Assembly: GCF_003989795.1 (NCBI RefSeq)
Contig: NZ_RZHG01000007.1
Coordinates: 186,001-250,000 of the forward strand
Length of the DNA stretch: 64,000 nt
Reading direction: 5' to 3'
DNA from: Vreelandella andesensis
GTDB taxonomy: Bacteria; Pseudomonadota; Gammaproteobacteria; Pseudomonadales; Halomonadaceae
Positions 8,465-16,929 of the stretch are shown here, in pieces. Position 1 is the first letter of the stretch. The number at the start of each line of letters is the position of its first letter. The notes beneath the pieces were generated by a model. That model had not been told where the DNA came from. It ran no database searches and was given only the letters and a program-made list of their open reading frames with translations. Position numbers and translations under genes: made by a program.

Positions 8465-9091
8465 ATGACTACCTCTCCTACACCCCCAAACGCGGTGATC
8501 TCAGAAGCACCAACCTTGGAAGATCCGTCGGTTTATTTGAACGACCCTAATCGCAAGCTGCTTGAGCTTGATACAGAGACACGCCAGGGCCCCTTGCTAT
8601 TTCGTTGGTTAACACTCGCTATGGAGTATTTGATTGGCGCTATTTTGGTGGCGTTGATTGTGGCGGTTTCCAGTAATGTCGTTGGCCGCGCTGTGTTCAA
8701 TCATTCACTGCCTTGGGTTGATGAGCTGGCGCGCATGCTGTTTATTTGGCTGGTCTTTATTGGCGCAGCGGCGGCGTTTGCCCGTTATGAGCATATTGCG
8801 GTTGATGCGCTGGTAAGGCGTTTGCCGTTGCGTGTCGCGCACATGCTGTATTTCTTGCAACACCTGATTATTGCCGGGCTGATGCTGGTGATGATTTGGG
8901 GTGGTTATCAAGTACTCACACGCTCAAGCGGACGCTCTGCCATCATGGGAGTGCCGTTAAGCTTGGTCAGCCTTTCGTTGGTGATATGCGTCATTTTTAT
9001 CGCGGCGGTTTCGCTCTGGCGTATGTGGGTTAGCGTGGGTGTTATTCGTCAACCGCATCGCCAATCGACTGACTTACCAGGGGAGCATTAA
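8465..9091 (+). CDS. dctQ: TRAP transporter small permease (DctQ family)
   Basis: 208 residues with an N-terminal polar stretch of about 45 residues and four transmembrane segments (roughly residues 52-75, 88-108, 128-150 and 165-190). LPWVDELARMLFIWLVFIGAA is the conserved DctQ signature. Translation from 8426 would add 13 residues, but the ATG at 8465 has CGGAG in front of it. The small subunit pairs with DctM to form the sodium-driven permease. It sits two bases before dctM. Confidence 0.88.
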   Translation: MTTSPTPPNAVISEAPTLEDPSVYLNDPNRKLLELDTETRQGPLLFRWLTLAMEYLIGAILVALIVAVSSNVVGRAVFNHSLPWVDELARMLFIWLVFIGAAAAFARYEHIAVDALVRRLPLRVAHMLYFLQHLIIAGLMLVMIWGGYQVLTRSSGRSAIMGVPLSLVSLSLVICVIFIAAVSLWRMWVSVGVIRQPHRQSTDLPGEH

Positions 9092-9093
9092 TC

Positions 9094-10374
9094 ATGCTGT
9101 GGATTTTTCTCGCCATATTATTGGCGTCTATTGTGATTGGTTTGCCGATTGCCTTTGGCCTAGGGGTAGCTGCCCTGGTAATGGCGGTGCTCTCTGATAT
9201 CCCGCTATCGATTATGATTGAGCAGTCGATCCGTGGCGTAAATAGCTTCCCGTTGCTGGCGATACCGTTCTTTATTCTCGTCGGCGAAGTGATGAGTAAT
9301 GGTGGTATTGCACGGCGCTTAATGGAGCTTGCGGGAGCGTTGGTTGGCTTTATGCGTGGCGGGCTTGGCCAGGTGGCAATTACCGGTTCGATGTTTTTTG
9401 GCGGGATCAGCGGGTCGGCGGTAGCGGATACTGCAGCCACCGGTGCCATGATGATTCCCTCGATGAAGCAGCAGGGTTACACCGCTGCCAACGCCACGGC
9501 GATTAACACCGTATCATCGGTAATTGGCATTATTATTCCACCGTCTATACCGCTTATTTTATATGGCATCGTTACCGAAACATCGATCAGTCGTCTGTTT
9601 ATTGCAGGAATTATTCCGGGCCTGTTAATAGGTGCCGCATTAATGGTGACCACCTTTATTCTGGCGAGTAAGCAGGGTGGCGGCGTCCGTCAATTCCGTT
9701 GGGACCGGTTGTGGCAAGCCTTTAAAGATGCCTGGCTAGCATTGGTACTGCCCGTGATTGTTATTGGCGGCATTATTGGCGGCGTGTTTACCGCCACCGA
9801 AGCAGCCGTTGCGGCATTGCTTTATTCGCTGGCCATTTCTCTACTGGTATATCGTGAATTTAAGCTAACGGCGTTAGTCGGTATGCTGATTCGCACGGCA
9901 AGGCTTACCGGCATGGTGATGATGCTGCTAGCATTTGCCACCGTGATTGCTTGGTTTTTAACCATTAATATGGTGCCACAAACCTTAGTGCGCCAAGTGC
10001 AGGCGATTACCCAAGAGCCGTTTTTGCTGCTGCTGATTGTGGCGGGACTGCTGCTGTTGGTGGGCTTCGTGATGGACCTAACGCCAGCCATGGTGATAAT
10101 GGCACCAATGCTCGCACCAATCGTGACATCAGTGGGTGTTGATGCTGCTTACTTTGGCGTTCTAATGGCTTTTATTTTAGGCATTGGGCTGTTGACCCCA
10201 CCGGTGGGTACCTGCCTGTATGTAGGGTGTGGCGTCGGCAAGGTCTCAATGGAATCCCTGGTAAAAGCCATGCTGCCTTACTACGCCGCCTTGATCGTTG
10301 TTCTGGTGGTGCTGATTGCGTTCCCAGGCATCGTTACCTGGCTGCCTGACCTCACCGCCGTGCGCGGTAATTGA
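9094..10374 (+). CDS. dctM: TRAP transporter large permease (DctM family)
   Basis: 426 residues of almost continuous hydrophobic segments, the length and profile of DctM/SiaM. Conserved pieces include PLLAIPFFILVGEVMSNGGIARRL, GSMFFGGISGSAVADTAA and SVIGIIIPPSIPLILYG. The C-terminal repeat unit contains GIGLLTPPVGTCLYVG. The two internally homologous halves form the elevator transport domain, driven by a sodium gradient in characterised members. The start codon follows the dctQ stop by two bases, so the subunits are translationally coupled. Confidence 0.93.
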   Translation: MLWIFLAILLASIVIGLPIAFGLGVAALVMAVLSDIPLSIMIEQSIRGVNSFPLLAIPFFILVGEVMSNGGIARRLMELAGALVGFMRGGLGQVAITGSMFFGGISGSAVADTAATGAMMIPSMKQQGYTAANATAINTVSSVIGIIIPPSIPLILYGIVTETSISRLFIAGIIPGLLIGAALMVTTFILASKQGGGVRQFRWDRLWQAFKDAWLALVLPVIVIGGIIGGVFTATEAAVAALLYSLAISLLVYREFKLTALVGMLIRTARLTGMVMMLLAFATVIAWFLTINMVPQTLVRQVQAITQEPFLLLLIVAGLLLLVGFVMDLTPAMVIMAPMLAPIVTSVGVDAAYFGVLMAFILGIGLLTPPVGTCLYVGCGVGKVSMESLVKAMLPYYAALIVVLVVLIAFPGIVTWLPDLTAVRGN

Positions 10375-10386
10375 TAGGAGCATCGA

Positions 10387-10911
10387 GTGAATAAACTATC
10401 ACATCGTATTCTTGTCATGGGCGTTTCTGGGTCGGGAAAATCCCATATTGGGCAGCAGTTGGCGGCAGAGCTGGGGGCCACGTTTATTGACGGTGATGAC
10501 CATCATTCATCGGCTAATGTGGCGAAAATGGCTAGCGGTACGCCGCTCAATGATGATGATCGTCGTGACTGGCTGGCAACGCTTGCCGATTTATTTGCGG
10601 CGTATAAAGCGCGGGATACAACGGTGGTCATTGCGTGTTCCGGCCTTAAAAAACGCTACCGTGAACGGCTACGTGAAGGTGATCCTGGGCTACGTGTTTT
10701 ATATCTACAGGGAAGCCAAATGTTATTGCGTGAACGTTTAGAAACCAGGGCAGGTCACTTTTTTAAAGGTGATAGCATGCTGGCAAGTCAGCTTGCTGAT
10801 TTAGAGCCGCCAAGCAGTGAAGAAGCGGTGACCGTATCGATTGCGCTATCGCCTAGCGAGATTATCGAGCGCTTTACGGCAGCGCTAGCACCCAAAACGC
10901 ACGTTCATTAG
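10387..10911 (+). CDS. gntK: Gluconokinase
   Basis: Phosphorylates gluconate to 6-phosphogluconate for the Entner-Doudoroff or pentose phosphate route. The 174-residue length is standard for GntK/IdnK. The P-loop GVSGSGKSH has Lys18 and Ser19. It is followed by FIDGDDHHSSANVAKMASGTPLNDDDR, the family substrate-binding segment, then CSGLKKRYRERLR and a C-terminal LADLEPP. The start is GTG with AGGAG in front. It begins 12 bases after dctM, tying the TRAP transporter to gluconate metabolism. Confidence 0.95.
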   Translation: MNKLSHRILVMGVSGSGKSHIGQQLAAELGATFIDGDDHHSSANVAKMASGTPLNDDDRRDWLATLADLFAAYKARDTTVVIACSGLKKRYRERLREGDPGLRVLYLQGSQMLLRERLETRAGHFFKGDSMLASQLADLEPPSSEEAVTVSIALSPSEIIERFTAALAPKTHVH

Positions 10912-10932
10912 GCTAAAGAATGGGATAGGCGA

Positions 10933-10963
10933 GGGGCCTTACTATTCGCTATGGTATGGCCCC
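10933..10963 (+). terminator. Hairpin after gntK
   Basis: GGGGCC (10933-10938) pairs with GGCCCC (10958-10963), with further TAC/GTA pairing inside one mismatch. No T tract follows, so intrinsic termination is doubtful. Confidence 0.4.
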
Positions 10964-11031
10964 TGCGTATTTAACAGACCTGTGTATTTAACAGACATGT
11001 ATATCCAACAGCCTTACGTGCTTAACAGAAT
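10964..11031 (+). repeat. Four tandem 17-base repeats in front of gntR
   Basis: Units begin at 10964, 10981, 10998 and 11015: TGCGTATTTAACAGACC, TGTGTATTTAACAGACA, TGTATATCCAACAGCCT and TACGTGCTTAACAGAAT. The period is exactly 17 and the last unit ends six bases before the regulator start codon. The first two units are nearly identical and the others are progressively diverged. Confidence 0.75.
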
Positions 11032-11036
11032 AATCA

Positions 11037-12041
11037 GTGACGCCATTGAAGAAAAAACGCCCGACATTACAAGATATTGCTGACCGCGTTGACGCGACAA
11101 AAATGACCGTCAGCCGCTGTTTGCGGGACCCTGATACGGTATCTGAAGGGCTTCGCGAACGTATTTTTAGCGTTGCTGAACAGCTTGGCTATATTCCCAA
11201 TCGGGCGCCAGATTTGCTTTCTCGTGCTACCAGCCATTCTATCGGCGTGTTGGTGCCATCGTTAACCAACCAAGTATTTGCGGATGTGATTGTCGGTATC
11301 GAAGCGTATACCGAACCAGCAGGCTATCACTTGATGCTATCTCACTATGGTTACAGCCCAGAGCTTGAAGAACGTAGCCTAGCTTCGCTGCTCTCCTATA
11401 ACGTGGACGGCGTCATCTTGTCAGACCGCGACCACACGCCGCGAAGCCTGCGAATGTTGGAGACAGCGGGTATTCCTATTGTCGAAATTATGGACACTCG
11501 ACGCCCGCCACTGCAGCAGGCGGTGGGCTACGATAACGTTCAAGCGGCGTACGATATGGTGAGTGAGATGATCCGTCGTGGCAGGCGTCAGGTGATTTAT
11601 CTTGCGGTGCGCCTGGATGAGCGGACACGCCAGCGCGAGCAAGGCTATCGCCAAGCCATGGAAGAGCAGGGCTTAATGCCGATAACGCTGCAGAGCAGCC
11701 AGCGCTCTTCCTATAGCGTCGGGGCGGCGCTGATGCAGGACATTCAGCGTGATTATCCGCAGGCCGATGGTATTTTCTGTACCAATGACGATGTGGCGGT
11801 GGGGGCTTACTTCGAATGTTTACGCCATGATGTCAACGTACCTGAACAAATGGCGATTGCCGGGTTCCATGGGCACGATGTCGGCCAGGCGATGACGCCG
11901 CGACTTGCCAGCGTTATTACGCCTAGGCAAGCCATTGGTGAAGCCGCCGCAAAAGCGCTGTTGTCGCGCATTCGTGGCGAATTACTTGAGCACCAAGTGA
12001 TGGATTTAGGATATCGGATAGAGGCAGGTAACACGCTTTAG
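11037..12041 (+). CDS. gntR: LacI-family transcriptional regulator of gluconate utilisation
   Basis: 334 residues. An N-terminal LacI helix-turn-helix (TLQDIADRVDATKMTVSRCLR, about residues 10-30) and hinge helix precede a periplasmic-binding-protein-like sensor domain beginning HSIGVLVPSLTNQVFADVI. The FCTNDDVAVGAYFEC and AIAGFHGHDVGQ segments are typical of GntR/IdnR members. The start is GTG. The symbol rests on the adjacent gntK and the GntR-like palindrome upstream of dctP. The effector is probably gluconate or 6-phosphogluconate (inference). It may belong to the same transcript as gntK, or be driven from the repeat-containing gap. Confidence 0.87.
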   Translation: MTPLKKKRPTLQDIADRVDATKMTVSRCLRDPDTVSEGLRERIFSVAEQLGYIPNRAPDLLSRATSHSIGVLVPSLTNQVFADVIVGIEAYTEPAGYHLMLSHYGYSPELEERSLASLLSYNVDGVILSDRDHTPRSLRMLETAGIPIVEIMDTRRPPLQQAVGYDNVQAAYDMVSEMIRRGRRQVIYLAVRLDERTRQREQGYRQAMEEQGLMPITLQSSQRSSYSVGAALMQDIQRDYPQADGIFCTNDDVAVGAYFECLRHDVNVPEQMAIAGFHGHDVGQAMTPRLASVITPRQAIGEAAAKALLSRIRGELLEHQVMDLGYRIEAGNTL

Positions 12042-12145
12042 TTTTTGGTTAGCTAGCGGCGAGTCGACAAACTCGATAGGCTACTAATTAAAGATTGGCC
12101 ATTAAAAAGCCATAAAAAGACTGCCATATCGCGTGCGAGATCATC

Positions 12146-12991
12146 ATGAAAATTACCCAACTCACCGTCTATCCGGTGAAGTCGCTGAAAGGCATTGATC
12201 TGACGAAAAGTGAACTCTACGGCCATGGTCTGGCCTGGGATCGTCGTTGGATGCTGGTGGATGCCCAGCAGCGGTTTGTCACTCAACGCCAGTTGCCTAG
12301 TCTTGCCACTATTGCGGTTGAGTTAACGGATCAAGCACTGGTGCTTTCTCATCCGAATGTTGCCCCAATTTCGATTCCCCTTGAAGAACCCCGGGGCAAT
12401 TTGCGGCTGGTAAAGGTCTGGGATGACCATTGCAAAGCATTGCCTGAAAGCCAGGACGTATCCCGCTGGCTTGAAGCGGCGTTGGGTGAGCAAGCACAAG
12501 GCATCAGTCTGGTGCGCTTTGCCACCGAGTTTACACGTGCTGTTGAAGAGGATTTTCTGGCCGGAGGCGAGGCGCATACCTACTTTTCTGATGGCTACCC
12601 TTTTCTGATAACGACCACCGGCTCGTTGGATGCCTTAAATCAAGCGCTTGTTGCCAATGGGCAATCCCCCGTACCGATGAACCGTTTCCGGCCAAATATC
12701 GTGGTCGAGTGTAGCGATGCCTGGGCAGAAGACCAGTGGACAACACTCACAAGCCAGGGTGGCTATGAACTAACGCTACGCAAGCCCTGTCAGCGCTGCA
12801 AAATCACTACCGTTGATCAGCTGACCGGCAGTATACCCGCGCAGGCAGAACCGCTTAAAACACTGCTTTCCTTGAACACTCAGCCTCACTTGAAAGGCGC
12901 TCACTTTGGCCAAAACGCCACGCTAACCGCAGGGCAAGGCAGCACTATTCGTGTGGGGGACGAGGTGGTGTCAACGCACCGCGAGGCCTGA
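12146..12991 (+). CDS. MOSC domain-containing protein (YcbX-like)
   Basis: 281 residues. An N-terminal MOSC-N beta-barrel (ITQLTVYPVKSLKGIDL, then GLAWDRRWMLVD) is followed by the MOSC domain. FRPNIVVECSDAWAEDQW and LRKPCQRCKITTVDQLTG place the conserved Cys at residue 215, with a second at 218. MOSC enzymes bind the molybdenum cofactor sulfur. YcbX reduces N-hydroxylated bases with CysJ, but here there is no fused ferredoxin domain. The last 47 bases overlap the convergent EamA gene. Confidence 0.85.
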   Translation: MKITQLTVYPVKSLKGIDLTKSELYGHGLAWDRRWMLVDAQQRFVTQRQLPSLATIAVELTDQALVLSHPNVAPISIPLEEPRGNLRLVKVWDDHCKALPESQDVSRWLEAALGEQAQGISLVRFATEFTRAVEEDFLAGGEAHTYFSDGYPFLITTTGSLDALNQALVANGQSPVPMNRFRPNIVVECSDAWAEDQWTTLTSQGGYELTLRKPCQRCKITTVDQLTGSIPAQAEPLKTLLSLNTQPHLKGAHFGQNATLTAGQGSTIRVGDEVVSTHREA

Positions 12992-13850
12992 ACCGTAGTA
13001 ACCGGGTAGCAATGGCGGTGCCTGACAGGGTAATCACCATGCCCGTCACCACTTGAAGACTGAGCGTTTCATTTAGCAGTAAATATCCCCACAGCAGTGC
13101 GCTAACGGGAATTAAAAACGTGACAGTTGAGGTGGCAGTAGCGCCTGCGCTGGCTAAAAGCCCGAAGTAAAGCAGGAACGCGAGTGTGGTGCTTAGCATT
13201 GCCAGCGCCAGGGCGTTGCCCCAGGCAAGTGTGCTGACTGGCTCGCTAGGCCAGAGCAATAAGCCAGGCACAAGCAACACCAATGCCGACATTGCGCTGC
13301 TGCCTGCCGCCAGCACGCGGCTGGGAAGATGACTTAAGCGCGTTTTCGAGTAGTTACCGGCGAGCCCATAACAAAATGTTGCGCCGAGTACGGCAACAAT
13401 AAACCAGCCGTCGCCCCCCAGGGCGAAGTCTAGCCGATTAGCAGAAAGCACATACACACCAAACAGCGCCAACGCCAACCCTAGATATTGTTGGCGCTGA
13501 ATGGGCGTGGCAAAAAAAGCAGCGCCCAATAACGCGGTAAAAATCGGCGTAGTGGCATTAATCAGTGAGGTAAAACCGGCCTCTAAACGAGTCGTTGCTA
13601 ACGCCAGTAATGAAAATGGCAACACATGATTAATGATGCCCAGTATCAATAACGGCCCTTTATGCTGCCATATGAGGGTTAGATAGCGCAGGCTCATTAG
13701 CAACGGCACCAACAGCAATGCGCCAACGCCCATTCTTATCAATACGAGCGGAACTGGCCCAAACTCGGGTGCTGCAACGCGCATAAAAATAAAAGACAGT
13801 CCCCATAGCGAAGATAGCAATAGCAAACGCAGCGCATCAGCCGATGACAT
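12945..13850 (-). CDS. EamA/DMT-superfamily transporter
   Basis: 301 residues with about ten transmembrane segments arranged as two EamA repeats. The first contains LLLLSSLWGLSFIFMRVAAPEFGPVPLVLIRM and the second begins near FIVAVLGATFCYGLAGNYSK. Members export amino acids, nucleosides or other metabolites; the substrate cannot be read from the sequence. Its 3' end overlaps the MOSC gene by 47 bases on the opposite strand. The gap to pomA upstream is about 250 bases and would hold divergent promoters. Confidence 0.88.
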   Translation of the reverse strand: MSSADALRLLLLSSLWGLSFIFMRVAAPEFGPVPLVLIRMGVGALLLVPLLMSLRYLTLIWQHKGPLLILGIINHVLPFSLLALATTRLEAGFTSLINATTPIFTALLGAAFFATPIQRQQYLGLALALFGVYVLSANRLDFALGGDGWFIVAVLGATFCYGLAGNYSKTRLSHLPSRVLAAGSSAMSALVLLVPGLLLWPSEPVSTLAWGNALALAMLSTTLAFLLYFGLLASAGATATSTVTFLIPVSALLWGYLLLNETLSLQVVTGMVITLSGTAIATRLLRFRPRGALTPPRPPHE

Positions 13851-14096
13851 GATGTGTCCTTAGATTAATTGCGGCGATCATAAGTGTGACGAGTGTCATA
13901 GAGCCGCTTAGCTTAGCGATAAAGTGTCTGAAAGCGAATACTCAAGACTGGTCGTGTATCGTTTTTAATGAAAAGCAGTTAAAACGTTTGTCAATCTTCG
14001 TAACGTTGTGGATTTGGCGTTGACGCTGTGACAAGGAAACTCTAATGTCTCGGCCCATTGCTTGTTAGCATTTTTTTACATTCTTGAGGGAAGGCC

Positions 14097-14885
14097 GTGG
14101 ATCTCGCAACGCTGATAGGATTGGTAGGAGCTGCTGTGTTAGTGGGGGCTTCTGTCATCATGGGCACTTCGCCTGAAGTGTTTATGAACCCCACTGGGCT
14201 GCTGCTAGTGGTTGGGGGAAGTCTGTTTGTTGTGCTGGCAAAGTTTAGTATCACCCAATTCAAATTTGCTTTTAAAGCGGCGGCGCGGGCGTTTAAATTC
14301 CAGTTACCTAGCACTCAAGCAAGTATCGATGAGTTAGTCGAGCTGGCCAAGGTTGCCCGCCGTGAAGGAATGATTGCATTAGAAAATCGAGAGGTTAACT
14401 CGCCGTTTCTTAAAAAAGGCCTACAAATGTTGGCTGACGGTTATAGCGCCGAAATGATCAAAGACATGATGGAAAAAGAGCGCCTGCTCACTTTAGAGCG
14501 TAACGAAGCAGGTGGCCAAGTGTTTTCGGCGTTAGGTGAAGTGTCCCCTGCCATGGGAATGATTGGCACCCTGGTGGGCTTAGTACAAATGCTTTCCAAT
14601 ATGAGTGACCCTTCTTCAATTGGACCTGCTATGGCGGTTGCTCTGCTGACTACGTTGTATGGTGCAATGATTGCAACGATGATCGCTAATCCGATTGCCC
14701 AAAAGCTTTGGGTACGAATGAATCAGGAAGCCAAAATGCAAGAGCTGTGGATCGACGCGTTGATTGCCATCAAGAGCGATAAAAATCCGCGTGTTCTCGA
14801 GCAAATGCTAACGATCTATCTGCCCCCTGAGCACCGAGGCTTATCTGGTTCAGATGAAACCAGCTCCGCTGGCGAGCGAACGTAA
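14097..14885 (+). CDS. pomA: Flagellar stator protein PomA/MotA
   Basis: 262 residues with four transmembrane segments (about residues 5-25, 32-52, 150-172 and 182-202). The cytoplasmic loop contains LAKVARREGMIALENRE, and the conserved region is VSPAMGMIGTLVGLVQMLSNMSDPSSIGPAMAVALLTTLYGAM. This arrangement and the short N-terminus fit sodium-type PomA better than proton-type MotA. The start is GTG with GAGGGAAGG upstream. The next gene, pomB, begins five bases after the stop. The pair forms the ion channel that drives flagellar rotation; no other flagellar gene lies in the window. Confidence 0.9.
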   Translation: MDLATLIGLVGAAVLVGASVIMGTSPEVFMNPTGLLLVVGGSLFVVLAKFSITQFKFAFKAAARAFKFQLPSTQASIDELVELAKVARREGMIALENREVNSPFLKKGLQMLADGYSAEMIKDMMEKERLLTLERNEAGGQVFSALGEVSPAMGMIGTLVGLVQMLSNMSDPSSIGPAMAVALLTTLYGAMIATMIANPIAQKLWVRMNQEAKMQELWIDALIAIKSDKNPRVLEQMLTIYLPPEHRGLSGSDETSSAGERT

Positions 14886-14890
14886 TCCCC

Positions 14891-15796
14891 ATGGCGCAAA
14901 AACAAACCAATATTCCTGCCTGGATGGTGACATACGCGGATTTAATGTCGCTGTTGTTATGCTTTTTTGTGTTGCTATTATCGTTTGCAGAAATTGATGC
15001 GGAAAAATTCCGCCGTGTAGCGGAGGAACTGTCAAAAGCCTTCGGCGTGCAGCGTGATGTTGAGGCTACCCAAATTCCCATGGGCACCAGTGCGGTACTT
15101 CAACATTTTTCTCCCGCAGTCCCTGACCGAACCTTACTAGATGAAGTGCGTCAACGAACTACTCAACAGCAACCACAGCTGGAATCTATGCGTAGCATGC
15201 TGGATGCCCAGCGGCGGCAGCGAACTCTACAAGTAGCAGATAGCTTAGAAGCGTTGCTCAAAGCATCGTCGTTAGAAGGTGTTGCCAGCATAGAGGTCGA
15301 TCAGTTTCGCGTGGTTGTCAGGATTTCGGAGCAAGGCACATTTGGTTCAGGTAACGCCGATGTTATGCCTGCGTTTGCTGGTCTGCTAGCGGAGTTGTCG
15401 ACCGTATTAGCTGCTGTCAGCGGAACGATTTCGATTGAAGGGCATACAGACAATGTGCCAATTCAAACGTCTCGGTTTCAAAGCAACTGGGATTTATCCG
15501 CGTTGCGAGCCTCTTCCGTAGCGAATGTGCTTGTTGCTACTGAACAACTAACGCCAGAAAAATTGATGATACAAGGCTTTGCCGATACAAGGCCGCTGGT
15601 TTCCAACAACACAGCTGAAGGGCGAGCGGTCAATCGCCGCGTTGAGTTAAAGATCGATCTTGATGACTCTTTTGAAGATCGGGGGGAGCGTTCTATACGG
15701 TCAATGCAGAGCAGTTCAGAACAGAGCAATTCAGAACAGAGCAGTTCAGAACAGATCAACGCAGAGCGTGAAGTGGCAGCGCAGTCTATTCCATAG
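14891..15796 (+). CDS. pomB: Flagellar stator protein PomB/MotB with serine/glutamine repeat tail
   Basis: 301 residues. A single N-terminal membrane helix (about 14-34) in WMVTYADLMSLLLCFFVLLLSF carries the ion-binding Asp17. A plug and linker lead to an OmpA-type peptidoglycan-binding domain (about 165-260) with ISIEGHTDNVPIQ, NWDLSALRASSVA and GRAVNRRVEL. The C-terminus carries a pentapeptide repeat (QSSSE, QSNSE, QSSSE, QINAE) from 15-base DNA repeats. The family role is to anchor the stator to peptidoglycan and conduct sodium or protons. Confidence 0.92.
   Translation: MAQKQTNIPAWMVTYADLMSLLLCFFVLLLSFAEIDAEKFRRVAEELSKAFGVQRDVEATQIPMGTSAVLQHFSPAVPDRTLLDEVRQRTTQQQPQLESMRSMLDAQRRQRTLQVADSLEALLKASSLEGVASIEVDQFRVVVRISEQGTFGSGNADVMPAFAGLLAELSTVLAAVSGTISIEGHTDNVPIQTSRFQSNWDLSALRASSVANVLVATEQLTPEKLMIQGFADTRPLVSNNTAEGRAVNRRVELKIDLDDSFEDRGERSIRSMQSSSEQSNSEQSSSEQINAEREVAAQSIP
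15707..15766 (+). repeat. 15-base coding tandem repeat at the end of pomB
   Basis: Units start at 15707, 15722, 15737 and 15752. CAGAGCAGTTCAGAA occurs twice, once with a single change (position 15729), and the fourth copy is degenerate. The period of 15 keeps the frame and encodes a pentapeptide repeat. Confidence 0.85.
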
Positions 15797-15804
15797 TCAT
15801 TACG

Positions 15805-15826
15805 GCTGCCGAGTAAATTCGGCAGC
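15805..15826 (+). terminator. Hairpin after pomAB
   Basis: GCTGCCGA (15805-15812) pairs with TCGGCAGC (15819-15826), loop GTAAAT. It lies just after the pomB stop with no T run; a weak or Rho-assisted stop. Confidence 0.4.
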
Positions 15827-15921
15827 AACGATAGAATCAGCTACGCTGATTTAGTTGACAGACGCAATGCATGCGTCTTTAAAACGAGTTGACGCTAACT
15901 ATCAAAGGAAAGGAGAACGGA

Positions 15922-16344
15922 ATGGATAGTAAAGCAAGCGCACGCTGGGAAGGTGGTCTTAAAGATGGACAAGGTACTGTAGCGACGGAAAGTGGAGCAT
16001 TGGATGCTGGCTATTCGTTCAAGCAGCGCTTTGAGGGTGCGCCCGGCACCAGCCCGGAAGAGTTAATTGCCGCCGCTCACGCAAGCTGTTTTTCAATGGC
16101 GCTCTCGATGATTCTTGGCGAAAAAGGCTTTACCGCTGAGGCGATTGATACCAACGCCCGTGTAACGCTTTCACAAAGTGCAGAAGGCTTCGATATTTCC
16201 AATATTCATCTGGACGTTGTGGCCAGCGTAAGCGGAGCCGATGACGCGGCCTTTCAAGAAGCTGCTGAAACGGCTAAGGCGAACTGCCCTGTTTCCAAAG
16301 TACTAAATGCTGACATTACCATGGAAGCAACATTGAAGGGTTGA
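15922..16344 (+). CDS. osmC: OsmC family peroxiredoxin
   Basis: 140 residues, OsmC subfamily of hydroperoxide reductases. The reactive cysteines are Cys56 in AAHASCFSMALS and Cys122 in ANCPVSKVL. The opening ASARWEGGLKDGQGTV is the classical OsmC N-terminus, distinct from the Ohr at 6038. The ATG at 15922 has GGAG close upstream; an upstream TTG would add 11 atypical residues. It is followed by a perfect intrinsic terminator. Characterised homologues are induced by osmotic stress or stationary phase. Confidence 0.93.
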   Translation: MDSKASARWEGGLKDGQGTVATESGALDAGYSFKQRFEGAPGTSPEELIAAAHASCFSMALSMILGEKGFTAEAIDTNARVTLSQSAEGFDISNIHLDVVASVSGADDAAFQEAAETAKANCPVSKVLNADITMEATLKG

Positions 16345-16368
16345 TTCGAGCGTGGGGTAACGCTAAGA

Positions 16369-16397
16369 AGCGCTGCAAAATAGCAGCGCTTTTTTTA
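16369..16397 (+). terminator. Rho-independent terminator of osmC
   Basis: AGCGCTGC, loop AAAATA, GCAGCGCT, then a run of T from 16390. Perfect 8-base-pair stem, 25 bases after the stop. Confidence 0.92.
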
Positions 16398-16413
16398 GCT
16401 TTGTCTAGTCATG

Positions 16414-16442
16414 AAAAAGGCCTTGCTGCTAGGCAAGGCCTT
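16414..16442 (-). terminator. Terminator of the PRC-barrel gene
   Basis: AAGGCCTTGC (16417-16426) and GCAAGGCCTT (16433-16442) form a perfect 10-base-pair stem. On the minus strand it ends in a run of T (plus-strand A at 16414-16418), about 70 bases after the PRC-barrel stop. Confidence 0.75.
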
Positions 16443-16512
16443 GTAAGTCGCAAGAGTGGGCAGCTAATGCAGTGGAAGCTACGTTAGCGAAAAGCAGCTT
16501 TAAGAACGCACG

Positions 16513-16929
16513 TTACTCGATGTCATTTTCACGGTTGTACTCTTCGGCATTTTTCAGGGCGTCCTCAGATGCATTAACCGATATAACGTAATTTTCGCTA
16601 TCTTCATCTTTGGTAAGTTCAAGAGAATCCCATTCGATAGCGACATCTTTTTCGCCCATACCGAGGAAACCTCCAACACCTACAACAACGGCATTGATTT
16701 GCCCATCTTCGTCGATGATAAGGTCGTTAATTGTGCCAATATCTTCATCGTTTTCAACGCTGCTTCTTACTTGGTTGCCTGTCAGAGAATCTGAGTGGAA
16801 AGTGCCTTGCGGCGCATGGGTCAAATAAGAGGCTTCCATGCCAATCTGATTGTCGTCACTCGCGTTGGCAACACCAGCGACGGCAATGAATGTAGGGATA
16901 ATCAGCGTGCTAAGGAAAGTCGTTTTCAT
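16513..16929 (-). CDS. Secreted PRC-barrel domain protein
   Basis: 138 residues with a signal peptide (MKTTFLSTLIIPTFIAVAGVANA, cut near residue 23) and a mature, strongly acidic domain. TGNQVRSSVENDEDIGTINDLIIDEDGQINAVVVGVGGFLGMGEKDVAIEW is the PRC-barrel pattern. The acidic, Asp/Glu-rich surface suits a salt-adapted periplasm. Translation from 17004 would bury the signal peptide; the ATG at 16929 has GGAGC upstream. PRC barrels are small binding modules with varied roles; no specific partner can be named. Confidence 0.85.
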   Translation of the reverse strand: MKTTFLSTLIIPTFIAVAGVANASDDNQIGMEASYLTHAPQGTFHSDSLTGNQVRSSVENDEDIGTINDLIIDEDGQINAVVVGVGGFLGMGEKDVAIEWDSLELTKDEDSENYVISVNASEDALKNAEEYNRENDIE

